A stretch of 64,000 nt of DNA. Origin: Loripinus fragilis. Taxonomy: Eukaryota > Mollusca > Bivalvia > Lucinida > Lucinidae. A program made the position numbers and the translations under genes. Shown one piece after another: positions 31,501 to 38,517 of this stretch. The stretch covers positions 62,953,811 through 63,017,810 of the forward strand of contig OZ026522.1 of the NCBI GenBank assembly GCA_964019695.1, in the 5' to 3' direction. The notes below the pieces were generated by a model. It ran no database searches, was not told the origin of the DNA, and was given only the letters and a program-made list of their open reading frames with translations. Positions within the stretch are counted from its first letter, which is position 1. Each line of letters begins with the position of its first letter.

Positions 31501-34400
31501 ATTATATTCTTGAATATTAATTTAAATGTTAGAAATGAGAGAAAGAATGGTAATAAAATAAAGGAGTGTACCTACAAAATTACTCATATCGTAGCTGCTA
31601 ATATTCTTAGACTGCCACACTTGGTACCAACTAAACCTAAGACATTTAACTTTACTTAATAGTCATTATATGAAACTGTCCATTTTTAAGATTTATTAGT
31701 ATTAATGGAAACATTAGAAATGAGAGAAAAACGTAGAAAAATTAGTGGGGGCCTACTTCTAAAATTACTTTTAAAATTACTCCTATCTCATATTTAAATT
31801 GTTATAGAAATTTAATCTTGGTATCAAATCCAAGCTGAGACATAGTATTGTATTCCAATGGTCAGAATTATATAATCATTTAACAAACATATTCATGACT
31901 TTTGATGAAAACTATAGAAAACTTAAGAAAAATTTAAAACGAATCAATAAGGTTGTATCTTCAAAAATACTCATTAATAAACAAATTAAATAATTTGTGT
32001 ATCAATCAACACTATAATAGACCTTATTCTGGAATTTAATTTGGGAACAAGTTTAGAAAGTAAGTGAGTATGAAATCTAGGATAAATAGCAGCTGAGATA
32101 TAAGTAATTTTGTATGAATATTCTATAAATTGTTCACTATTTTTTTTATTCATTTCTAATATTTGATTAATATTCATAAATACCATTTTTAGATAATTTG
32201 CATATTGGACCATTATGTAAACATACTATGTATTAGCATTAAATTGGTACCAAGGCTGGTAGTATAGGATAGTAGGCAGCTGAGATGTAGATTATTTTGC
32301 ATGTACACCCCCTTAATTTTTTACGATTTTTCTCTTATTTCTAATGTTTTCATTAATATTCATGAACATGCAAATTTCATCATTTGCATATCTGAACATA
32401 GGATGAAAGTTATATGTTAAAACATTCAGTTGGTATAAAGTTTTAAAGTTTATGATGAGTTGCTGCTGAGATATGAGTAATTTTGTAGGGACATCCTCAT
32501 TCTTTAGATGCGCATTATGCGTTGCCATGGAAACTATGCGATTTCATATAGCTCAAATGGGTTTTCTTTAGCTCAATATTATCCCCATTTAGGTGGTCTC
32601 CCAAAACAATTTGACACACATTAGAAGTTTTCCTGGTGGTGCACCAGGTTGGTCTAATTAGATCCTAGGGTACTAAGGAATGACTTTTATAGATACAAAC
32701 TTTACCGTATATTTGGACATGGACATTGTGACACATTTGTTTTAAACCAAAACAACTTGTTGATTATCAAAGTTTCGTTCTCATTTATTACTTGAATAGC
32801 TGGTAAACATTTCAAAATTGTTCTATGATTAAAACTAATACTTAAATAGCAGGATACTGAATAAGGAAAGTTTATATATGATTTCATAGACTAAACGGCG
32901 TTTATTACCGTGAATACGGGATTATCCTGGAATCATTATGTAAATGGCCACTAAACCAATGTACTCAAATGGTAATTAAAGCTTAGGACATAATACAAAT
33001 GATTTTGGATAAAAACATTGACAATAAATAAAATAGTTCAAATGAATGGCGAAAAAGTGGGTGGAATAAGTTGTTCCGTTCAGCAAGCACATTCAAACTT
33101 TGACTTACCATTCAAAACGCATTTTTTTTTGGTAAAAATAGAGACGATTTTGCAATGGTTTCCAATTCTTTTTTGTCAACGGATTGTGTCTGGAAACAAA
33201 ACAAAAGTGGCTAAAATGATGCACTAAAATTTATAACTTTATTCTGTTCCGTCTAAGAGGTACTCACGTTTTCTTCTAGATGAGGCGTGTTTTGTTGACG
33301 TCAGTATAAAAGAAACTAAACATAAAAGAAACTAAACCAATGCTTCAATGGTTTTAAAGGCGTGTAGCTTAGTCGACGACATTTCAGTTATTTTCATCTG
33401 TGTTACAAAGGTTGTGACAGAGATGAAAGGCAGGAATGGAAAGATAACATCTGTGCATCCTGCGAAAAAAAGCCCTTAGCATTTGGATGTCTTTGACCTT
33501 TCCATGATTGAGAGTACTTATTGACCCCACCAACACTTCCTTTCTGAACTAGCGTAAAAATGTATATGAAACCCCTTTTCAAATCACAGAAGCAACCGGG
33601 TAATAACTCCACAATATTGTATCCAAGGAAGTCATGCCCACCGAAGTGAGGGAGTGTATGTTGAGTGTTAAGTTTAAAAAGGTTGTATAATGTATTCAAA
33701 ATTGTAGGATTTTTTGAGCGAGCTAAGAAAATATCATACACGCGTTACAGGAACAATGTCAAACCATGTAGGTCATCAAAGCTGTAAAGCTTTCAGTGAC
33801 AACCAGTAAAAAGTAAAAACAAAACCTCAATGAGGCTGCCGCAGAACACATAATTCCAGGTATTGCCCAAGCTAAATGTTGCAGTACAAAAAAGTTAATT
33901 CAAACGAGCTATCTGTACATGTACGACAAAACTGGTTTAATGAATACGCTAGTAAAGTGTGGCATATGCCATACGATGGAAAAGTGTTTGACGAAAAGGA
34001 AGCCATAGCTCAATTGTGTTTTGATTATGAACTATTTAATTTAGTTCTTGCATATACCATATTCTCGGACTCCAATGTATCCCGAGTTTAATTCGAATTA
34101 GCAAGATTACGAATTGTCGAGTTTATTGTATATTGTAAAAATAAATGGCAAACCTTTAGGTATGGTATCCTTTGGCAAGGCAGGAACGCTTCCAGTGCAT
34201 GTTTCGACAAGCTTCTGCAGATCTCTTATTTTCTCCTCCAGTGTTTTAATTCTTTCATTGACTGTGTCCCAATTGTTCCCTCCGCAGCTATCAGAAAAAC
34301 TGTGACCAACAAACGCTCTTTCGGCACGAGAACGATTGCATAATAACAAAACTAAAATAATAGCTGTCGCAAGTGAAGAGATAACCATTTTTCTAAACAT
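10088..34400 (-). CDS. Secreted fibrinogen-related protein (FReD), three-exon gene
   Basis: Joining exons 34400-34154, 25517-25327 and 10525-10088 gives one 291-residue open frame. The exon-1 donor splits a codon after one base, which exon 2 completes to Asp, giving PKDCTEIYNDG, the usual start of a fibrinogen C-terminal domain. Exon 2 ends in phase 0 at GFGDV and exon 3 begins EGEHWLG. Order in the protein: signal peptide (about 1-26, hydrophobic core VISSLATAIILVLLLC), a short coiled coil (about 45-66), then the FReD (about 83-291). Seen in the FReD are RTDGVYVI, GGWTIIQRR, HWLG-EKIHRLT, the calcium-loop motif DRDND (about 224-228) and WWCNSC. Proteins with this layout (ficolin-like, FREP-like, angiopoietin-like) are secreted and often bind acetylated sugars as lectins; that role here is inference. 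No immunoglobulin or collagen part is seen. The gene appears intact. Confidence 0.85.
10540..11046. repeat. Repeat-derived intron sequence left of the Harbinger-like element
   Basis: The segment 10826-10935 (AATACCACAATCACAAACTGCAGAC) is similar to 8806-8925 and, inverted, to 36395-36500. The last bases, GGACAGCAGCCTAA, match the twin repeat near 15741-15755, which supports this being part of the repeat that the Harbinger-like element entered. Confidence 0.5.
11400..12240 (+). repeat. Diverged tandem repeat of roughly 160 bp
   Basis: The phrase GTTGATTAGATTTTG(A/G)TG followed by a TTGACC(T/A) word and CAAGGTCA recurs at about 11480, 11645, 11790, 11950 and 12100. It has the same TGACCTTGACC flavour as the satellite at 47165-48990 but is far more diverged. 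The open frame at 11525-11881 on the minus strand is a by-product. Confidence 0.55.
12600..13525. repeat. Foldback with arms of about 430 bp
   Basis: Left-arm words TTTTAGGAGATGATGCATTGAT, TCTTGATCCACAT, AAGGCGGTACTTCTTTTGTGG and GGGTCAGGTGTGGTACTTGATTG reappear inverted in reverse order in the right arm. Examples are CCACAAAAGAAGCACCGCCTT near 13357 and ATGTGGATCAAGATAC near 13440. The centre is near 13070-13090. The arms are about 80 percent alike by eye. It lies inside the Harbinger-like element. Confidence 0.7.
13753..14015 (+). repeat. Twin repeat, copy 1
   Basis: The segment from GCAATTTACTGGTACCAAAT through AAGGCTTCCTAACAATTGCAATGT and ACACACTATGATGAAACA to AGAGCTAAAGAAAACC matches 15764-15985 closely and in the same orientation. 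It carries an open frame (13805-14104), but the twin does not keep that frame, so no gene is called. Confidence 0.75.
14130..14395 (-). pseudogene. Penelope-like reverse transcriptase fragment
   Basis: On the minus strand one frame reads SLSTYDFSTLYTTLP, then LIKEKLTEIIEQTF, then EGSLYLACNE. An upstream frame reads TIKNSGEFLNKLYT. DFSTLYTTLP fits the first catalytic motif region of Penelope-like reverse transcriptases, where D-x-x-x-LYT-x-[IL]-P is typical. Only about 80 codons remain, a stop lies in the TIKNSG part, and a frame change separates the two pieces. No GIY-YIG domain is visible. It lies in intron 2 of the FReD gene on the same strand and is a dead scrap. Confidence 0.7.
14400..15700. 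other. No gene recognised
   Basis: Non-coding intron sequence. A pair of inverted 12 bp words, AGACACAGGTAT and ATACCTGTGTCT, lies at about 15528-15596. Overlapping short open frames around 14621-15134 on both strands show no domain. Confidence 0.4.
15735..15990 (+). repeat. Twin repeat, copy 2 (resembles an empty site)
   Basis: GCATTTTACTGGTACCAAAT through GAGCTAAAGAAAACCTCAAG parallels 13771-14010. Just upstream GGACAGCAGCTAAAA matches the left flank of the Harbinger-like element (GGACAGCAGCCTAA at 11036-11049). This copy therefore spans the junction that the element splits in the other copy. Confidence 0.65.
16138..16250 (-). repeat. Inverted repeat, left arm of Academ-like element
   Basis: Inverted, this segment reads AACTGCTACCACATTTTGAC, TGTACGACGTGCCTAGGAAT, GTTGTAGGAG, then GTCAAACCACCTTTTCTGG and GTGCCAAGTC. 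It matches 22509-22618 on the plus strand through the whole length at roughly 75-80 percent. The pair brackets the decayed nuclease gene, so these may be terminal or subterminal inverted repeats. I could not find a target duplication. Confidence 0.65.
16700..21486 (-). pseudogene. Decayed transposon-type protein with FEN1/XPG-like nuclease
   Basis: At least twelve collinear frame pieces on the minus strand add up to a protein of about 1500 residues. From the start: a CVIC and H-x3-C zinc motif (about 21420-21240), a second CMFC and HxxxC pair (about 21090-20920), and a segment with GDNNDINKETLDGK. Then comes a long conserved block with GYCLMINGNPMEYSTVYTV, VITFDLAIYVKAKEIQW and MGGFHIALNYL, followed by FWDNYLRIV and HERAAITSAF. 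The last part has all five FEN1/XPG landmarks in order: IIDGMALIQ (Asp 17976-17978), VDIVFDSY (Asp 17844-17846), EEADTR (17551-17562), STDTDVAVL (17476-17486) and GCDSVSSFCGKGKK (Asp 17306-17308). A Cys-rich tail closes it (about 16880-16760). Many frameshifts and stops make it inactive. The family is multicopy in invertebrates. A mobile-element origin, perhaps Academ, is inference. Confidence 0.75.
21490..22505. other. No gene; AT-rich flank of the Academ-like element
   Basis: Sequence between the start of the decayed gene and the right inverted repeat. It is AT-rich (for example 21630-21660) and has a small inverted pair AAAGGGGTAAAACGACCCCTTT at 22280-22301. It could hold the promoter of the original element, but nothing decides that. 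Confidence 0.4.
22509..22618 (+). repeat. Inverted repeat, right arm of Academ-like element
   Basis: AAACTGCTACCACAATTGGA, CTGTACGACGTACCTAGGAA, TGTTGCAGAAGG, GTCAAACCTTTTCTGGCGGG and GTGCTAAGTC pair with the inverse of 16138-16250. Similarity stops beyond AAGTCA on the outer side and before the AAACTGC word on the inner side, so the arms are about 110 bp. Confidence 0.65.
22620..25320. other. No gene recognised (intron 2)
   Basis: AT-rich intron sequence. Around 23200-23310 and 23630-23740 an inverse pair is visible (TTTAAAATGATTATTAAGATTTATTAAGAGGGAGCAACCTAA against TTAGGCTGCTCTCTCCTAATAAATCTTAATTATTATTTTAAA), with ACATTATTCATTTTGCTAGGTAG and CTACCTAGCAAAGCAAATAATGT as inner partners. This makes a foldback of about 550 bp. 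Open frames here have no domain. Confidence 0.5.
25327..25517 (-). CDS. FReD gene, exon 2
   Basis: A 191 bp exon on the minus strand between the acceptor TTTTATTACAG and the donor GTAAAATT. With one base from exon 1 it encodes 64 residues, DCTEIYNDGSRTDGVYVI to GFGDV. It contains the first FReD cysteines (DC and VYCDM), the GGWTIIQRR block and WDEYVEGFGDV. An additional Cys in SRCPF is not standard. The frame is open and ends in phase 0. Confidence 0.88.
25686..26590. mobile_element. 905 bp mariner-type MITE with 30 bp perfect TIRs
   Basis: The left end 25686-25715 begins CGAGGGTCATCCAATAAAGA. The right end 26561-26590 is its exact inverse over 30 bases. TA flanks both ends (25684-25685 and 26591-26592), the duplication used by Tc1/mariner elements. 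The interior has no transposase frame, so it is non-autonomous. It contains several RFX X-box-like words (25822, 26032, 26070, 26376, 26434). It lies in intron 1 of the FReD gene, just upstream of exon 2. Confidence 0.88.
26690..27025 (-). repeat. Dispersed repeat, left copy of an inverted pair
   Basis: CGTTTTAACATTGTAAAACAGTCTC, GACACAATCCGTTGACAAGAAAA and CCCACCCACCTTTTAGCCAT-like words reappear inverted at 33030-33240. The right copy lacks about 115 bp present here near 26750-26860. The minus-strand open frame at 26743-27000 covers the repeat, shows no domain, and is not called. Confidence 0.65.
27030..27305. repeat. Left arm of 2.3 kb foldback
   Basis: AAAGTCTTTAGTCTTTAACCAGCGACGATTCCTGAGG, CCAGACGGCCGTTTTGGATGA and AAAACGAGAATGTTGGCAGG pair with inverted sequence at 29045-29325 at about 75-80 percent over 270 bp. 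The loop between the arms is 1.7 kb and itself contains another foldback. Confidence 0.75.
27310..28170. other. No gene recognised
   Basis: AT-rich loop sequence of the foldback. Several copies of TGACGTCA-like words occur (27330, 27500, 27630). No open frame or further repeat is recognised. Confidence 0.4.
28182..28215. repeat. 34 bp perfect palindrome
   Basis: AGATCAGACTGCTCCTA followed directly by its exact inverse, with no loop. The half-site belongs to the dispersed GATCAGACTGC word also seen at 2656, 34744 (partly), 51007 and 58250. Confidence 0.9.
28377..28970. repeat. Foldback of two repeat arms
   Basis: The left arm 28377-28640 runs from GTACGTGCATTAAGAGGCTATTTTGGCC through TTACTATGGTAACA to AAATACCAAAAAG. 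The right arm 28690-28970 is the inverse, from TTGGTATTCGCTTGTG through GTTACCATAGCAAC to GGGGCCAAATTAGCCCCTTAATGC. Each arm also matches the single copy at 7180-7490. The right arm contains an X-box-like GTTACCATAGCAAC at 28811-28824. Confidence 0.8.
29045..29325. repeat. Right arm of 2.3 kb foldback
   Basis: AACTTGCCAACGTTCTCGTTTTGG through GCAATCGTCGCTGGTTAAAGACT is the inverse of 27030-27305. Past 29330 the similarity ends. Confidence 0.75.
29860..32670. repeat. AT-rich tandem array that reverses orientation
   Basis: Units of roughly 170-190 bp contain TTTGCATATTCATGAATATTAATG, AAACATTAGAAAT-AGAGAAAA, a TACCTACAAAATTAC word and TTGGTACCAAAT. About nine copies run forward from 29870 to about 31960 (30660, 30850, 31030, 31210, 31380, 31560 and so on). 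Two or more run in the opposite sense from about 31980 to 32520. Outer segments 30274-30430 and 32520-32661 (GGCTTATTAGACTAACC and its inverse) bound much of it as an inverted pair. Small open frames inside are by-products. Confidence 0.75.
32680..33025. other. No gene recognised
   Basis: AT-rich intron sequence between the array and the next repeat. No domain-bearing frame is seen. Confidence 0.4.
33030..33240 (+). repeat. Dispersed repeat, right copy of an inverted pair
   Basis: GAAAAAGTGGGTGGAATAA, TTTTTGGTAAAAATAGAGACGATTTTG, GTCAACGGATTGTGTCTGG and GCACTAAAATTTATA are the inverse of words in 26690-27025. This copy is shorter because of an internal deletion. Confidence 0.65.
33403..33738 (-). 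other. 112-codon open frame of unknown nature
   Basis: An uninterrupted frame opening YDIFLARS and containing TLPHFGGHDFLGYN and LPGCFCDLKRGFIYIF. It has mixed, protein-like composition but begins at GTG rather than ATG, and no splice signal pair or domain was recognised. It lies in intron 1 of the FReD gene on the same strand. It may be an exon of another transcript or chance. Confidence 0.15.
34154..34400 (-). CDS. FReD gene, exon 1 (start, signal peptide, coiled coil)
   Basis: From ATG at 34400 the frame gives MFRKMVISSLATAIILVLLL, a typical signal peptide, with a second in-frame ATG four codons on at 34388. An upstream GTG at 34409 is in frame but unlikely to be used. Cleavage is likely after SRA (about residue 26). 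Then comes NERIKTLEEKIRDLQKLVE, a short heptad coiled coil between cysteines, and a Pro/Thr linker. The exon ends CCTAAAG before GTTTGCC, splitting one codon. Confidence 0.82.
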
Positions 34401-34483
34401 TCCATACACACATTAAATATAACTCCGTGAGTGTCCACGAAAACTGTAACAATATGTTTAAAACGGTCAAACGTTGTTTTTTC

Positions 34484-34560
34484 AGTGCATCAACGTTCGC
34501 CAGGTCCTTTTGGAGATGTTGAAAACCTCTCAACAAGTACCTGGCGAACGTTAATGCATG
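34484..34560. repeat. Hairpin upstream of the FReD start
   Basis: GTGCATCAACGTTCGCCAGGT at 34484-34504 is followed about 35 bases later by its near inverse ACCTGGCGAACGTTAATGCAT (34539-34559). It lies 85-160 bp upstream of the start codon. It may be part of a small repeat and no role is shown. Confidence 0.6.
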
Positions 34561-35064
34561 AAAAACCATGTTTGATCCCTATAAAAGTAATACGTTGTAC
34601 CCCGAAGTTATAGGAGCCGTGATACAGCAAATTACACAAGATGGCATGTGCATCCATCGAAGTCTTTGATCAGATTAGAGTCTTCGATGGACGCTTTATG
34701 AGTAACCAAAGGTCCAACGTTTCTTTAGGCGGAAAATAAGACTCTGGTCAGACAGTGCGGATGCGCAGGCTGATTTGCATATTCGCTGTACGCAAATACC
34801 AACTTGTACGGTTATCGACTCATTGTGAAACATGCTCCTCCTTAAAATACTGCTTTAACAAGTACACAATACGTATTGTACTTAGACTGCTCAATTACTG
34901 TCATATGACATGTATCCTATTATAACACTCGGAAATTGGGAAAAAAGAACATTGACCTAAACAGTACACATTTCCACAGCTACAGTATATAGAATGTTTT
35001 TAAATCAACAACTTAAAGGCTAGTAGTTTTATTTTGAATGATCAATGGTTCGAATGAAATAAAA

Positions 35065-35162
35065 GTGTATAGCCCAATCCAACATATGTTTTTGGTGTGT
35101 AAAAGAAACGTCAAACGTCTCAGGTAGACATTTCTTTTACACACCCAAAATATGGTTCAATA
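35065..35162. repeat. Imperfect hairpin, about 35 bp arms
   Basis: CCAACATATGTTTTTGGTGTGTAAAAGAAACGTC is followed after a short loop by GACATTTCTTTTACACACCCAAAATATGGTT, its near inverse. Confidence 0.65.
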
Positions 35163-35328
35163 GACAGTTTAATATTAAAATCGTTTATAAAATGGCATTA
35201 TTCCCAGAATGCATTGTGTCTGAAATTTAATTCCAATAAGCGAGTATGCGAACAATCGTAATTCAAACAGTACTTGTAAAAATGCTGGTATTGAACGACC
35301 CTTCTGAAGCCGAAGGTCGACATAATCA

Positions 35329-35789
35329 CAGTGTATAAGCGGACACTCAGCAAATCGGAAGCGGCAGTTGACTGAAAACCCTAAAATCATTGGCGTAACG
35401 TAAACAAGTTGTAAGGCGATGTGGCTACAAGCAGATACGTTCATATCGAATAGTTTAATTTATATGCGGTTTTCAGTAGAGGGGAGAGAATTGAAGGTAC
35501 TTCACACGATCATTGTCAATTCGACATATCATCACCCAATCTCTGTGTAAAGATCGAATATTCCTGCTAAATCTACGTTTTGCTTTATTCTCTGCCAAAC
35601 GACACAGACAATTGCGGCTAAAAATGGCAGAACTGTTGTATTATTTCTGTTAAACCAACTTAAAATCATCGCTACATCTTTAGCCAGTGATGAACAAAAG
35701 CTGACTCCATCGAAATATAACTTTAATCAAATATATTGCCTCCTGAATCGCACCCATTCGTCCTATTCATCTGTCGGACTAGCAACAAA
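35329..35789 (-). repeat. Left arm of large inverted repeat
   Basis: The arm begins CACAGTGTATAAGCGGACACTC and includes AAATCGGAAGCGGCAGTTGACTG, CATATCATCACCCAATCTCTGTG, GAATATTCCTGCT, AATTGCGGCTAAAAATGGCAGAACTGT and ATATATTGCCTCCT. The inverse is found in two pieces, 38290-38517 and 45511-45770, separated by the inserted LINE. The arms are about 75-80 percent alike. The 2.5 kb between them carries tandem repeats only. Confidence 0.8.
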
Positions 35790-36740
35790 AACATAAAATG
35801 GTGTTAAACGACTAGCGACGATTGTTTTGAACAACTAGCGACGATTTTCTTTTGATAGTAATATATCTTATTGGGCAGAAAACGTGTTAATAAAGTTTTA
35901 GATGTAAGTTTTTATATCAAAACAACGACAGGGTAAGGGCTTTTTTGTCGTTTATTTGTTTGAATTACAAATTTTCAGTTATGTTTGTATTTATTAGAAA
36001 GAACCATCAGAGCACGGCATTGTATTGCACCAAACTGGAATTTTAATTGGATCATGTCTGATTTGAGATTTCATTGAATCTACAGCCCCTTTTTGGGGAT
36101 GGATGCTTGCATCTGTTCTCCACATTAACAATACAAATTTCGACCCGCATGTTCGTGCTTGCCCTGCTGAACATTACAACATGCTACACTCAGTCCCAAT
36201 TTTCAACCATATATGTTGCATAGTTTCGGACGGCTTATGCTGCTGTCTGTTCTGTTGTTGGTGATCTATTGTTTATCGTACTTCCCCTTGTTTGTGTGAG
36301 TTCTGTGTTTGTCTCTGTCTTTGTTTTGTTATGCATTACTTTGTGTCCATTCTAATTTTGCAATCATCTTGAAGCCGAAGAGAAAGATGGTTGCTTTGCA
36401 TTTATTGTCCTACAGATGTCTTGTTATTGTAAATGTTCCGTGGCTCTTCCTCAAGATGATGTGAGTTGGTTTGAAGTGTGTGATTGTGGTATTTCCTGAT
36501 CAAACTTACTTACTTTTTATGGTTGATTTAGAGGCAAAGTAGAAAACAGTAGATCTTGATCAATTGGCTGCTGAGCATTCATGTATCAGGATCAACCTTG
36601 CTTTCAAAACAGGGCATATCCAGCAGGGTAAGGAATTAAGAGGATTCTAAGTCTGGATCTACCTCGATAACAGGGCACCAGTTTAGAGGACTTAACACCT
36701 ACATACAAAAACCTCCGTGTAACTTGTTGATTTTGTGCAT
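35790..36740. other. Non-coding spacer with a repeat fragment
   Basis: It contains GAAGTGTGTGATTGTGGTATTTCCTG near 36475, the inverse of a word at 10826, so it is part of the same dispersed family. No domain-bearing frame is seen. Confidence 0.45.
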
Positions 36741-36742
36741 AT

Positions 36743-37480
36743 GTGCAGACTCGCCAGAGCTCTGGCAGTCACATTGTTGAGTGGCTGAGGCCAATATGCA
36801 GACATGTCATAAAATTCGCTGTTCGTATTAGCGGCGTACAAATCAACATTTTATCAAGCAAGCGAGATTTTGGTACTTTGACGAATACTCAGATGAGTCT
36901 GTGCAAACATGCAGACTGGCTAGAGCCTCAAGCTAGAGCCATAGTCACTTCACAATGCAATAAGTCAAAATCTCGTGCTCGCTCAAATGGCGATTTCGGT
37001 GTCAGTTATGAGAGCAGTAAATGCTCTGGCAAACAGGCTCACCTAAACATTCGTCACAGTGCCAAAATAACATGTGCGTGCTATAAATGGAAATTTGTGT
37101 GCCAGAAGCGAAGGTTCTGGCAAGTCTGCACATATGCAAAGGCTCGCCGGGGCCTTTGTAACAGTATCAGGATCCCATGTGCATGCTCCATTGGCGGTTT
37201 ATGTGCCATTTATTTGAGCAACGAAGGCTCTGGTGAATCTTCACAATGTTGCACAGGTTCACCTAAGCCTTTTGTCACTCGACAATCTAAAACGTACCAA
37301 ACTCTAATGCTGGTTTTGGTGCCATATATGGCAAATATATATATATATATATATATTTGCACAGTCTCGTCTAAGCCTTCATCACAGTACCCAAATCTTA
37401 TGCGTTGGCTCAAATGACGATTTATGTCCCATTTATACGAGCAGCGAAGGCTCTGGTGAGTCTGCACCAGCAAAGGCAGC
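36743..37480 (+). repeat. Diverged tandem repeat with an incidental 224-codon frame
   Basis: A unit of about 105-150 bp recurs. It contains CTCAAATGGCGATTT or CTCCATTGGCGGTTTATGTGCC, then GAGCA(G/A)(T/C)(A/G)AA(T/G)GCTCTGG, then a GTCACAGT(G/A)CC word. Copies start near 36780, 36985, 37080, 37185 and 37410. An open frame spans 36743-37417, but its translation is a drifting repeat without a domain, and a (TA)11 run at 37338-37358 becomes IYIYIYI. I do not call a gene. Confidence 0.65.
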
Positions 37481-37544
37481 AAAAGTGTGCAACAATCAGT
37501 GCATTGTTTCAATGTTTCTAAATATTCTCTCACTTCGTGGAGGG

Positions 37545-38125
37545 TGACAATGGTGTTTACTGATTAGCGAATTATGGCCCTAAAATTTAACAATTATCGA
37601 GTAATGGCCTTAAAATTTAATGATTAGTGATTTTTAAGGATAATTTTACTGAATAGCGGAATTAGCTTTCCTAGTGATTAGCGCATTTTGGTGAAAAAAA
37701 TAATGATTAGTGAAGTTTGTACCTAAAAATACCAAATAGCAGAATGGCGAATTTAACAGTTAGCGAATTCGCTGAAAAGCTCCATTTTACAGTAGGCCTT
37801 CCTAAATGGCATGAAATGAATATTCTACCCCAAAAGAAAAGTTTTTGAGTTCGTTCCACAAAATTGGGCCAACTTTTAATGTTTGCTGAGTTTTGGCCTA
37901 AATTATACTAAGTACCAACATAGACATAAATTTTACTGATTACCGATTTTTGGGCCTTAAATTTACTGGTTAACGATTTTTGGGCCTAAAATTTACTGAT
38001 GGACGGATTTGGGGCCTATATTTTATTGATTACCAATTTGGGGACCTAAATTTTACTGATTACCAATGTTCGGGACTAAATTTTATTAAATACTGAATTT
38101 TGGGCTTAAATTTTACTGAATACCA
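37545..38125 (+). repeat. Minisatellite, about 34 bp unit
   Basis: The unit TTTTACTGATTACCGATTTTTGGGCCTAAA recurs with drift from 37545 to 38125, cleanest at 37930-38115. The left part has the variant GATTAGCGAATTATGGCCCTAAAATTTAA. Confidence 0.8.
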
Positions 38126-38289
38126 ATCTCAGAAGTACCCCATTGAGACCCTCTGCAAGGTTATAAAAATTCGCAATAAAACTATTGTGAGTTTATCAAG
38201 CATATATTGAAAATTACCGTACTCTATGTTAAAATACAATCGCTGCTAGTTGGACAAAATTATTTTCATGATATGTTGCTAATGATTAG

Positions 38290-38517
38290 GTAAAGTTGTC
38301 GCTAGTAGGGCCGTCGAATAGGTATTTTCGTTCGAAAATAGGATGAACAGGTGCACTTTAGAAGGCAATATATTTGGTTTAAGAGATATGTCGATGGATT
38401 CAGCTTTTGGGCATCACAGGATAAGATGTAGCGATTGTTTTATGTTGGTTTTAACAGAATTAATGCCACAGTTCTGCCTTTTTTAGCCGCAATTGTCCGT
38501 GTCGATCGGCAGAAAAT
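38290..38517 (+). repeat. Right arm of large inverted repeat, inner part
   Basis: AAGGCAATATATTTGGTTTAAGAG, CCACAGTTCTGCC-TTTTTTAGCCGCAATTGTCCGTGTCGATC and GGCAGAAAAT pair with the inverse of about 35600-35789. The arm is cut at the LINE target site, 38505-38517. Confidence 0.78.

Noticed and set aside
34401..34409. Upstream GTG as start of the FReD gene
   Set aside because: GTG is not a normal eukaryotic start. ATG at 34400 gives a good signal peptide; ATG at 34388 remains possible.
36743..37417. A 224-codon plus-strand open frame
   Set aside because: It follows a drifting tandem repeat and a (TA)n run; units do not encode the same peptide, and no domain is seen.
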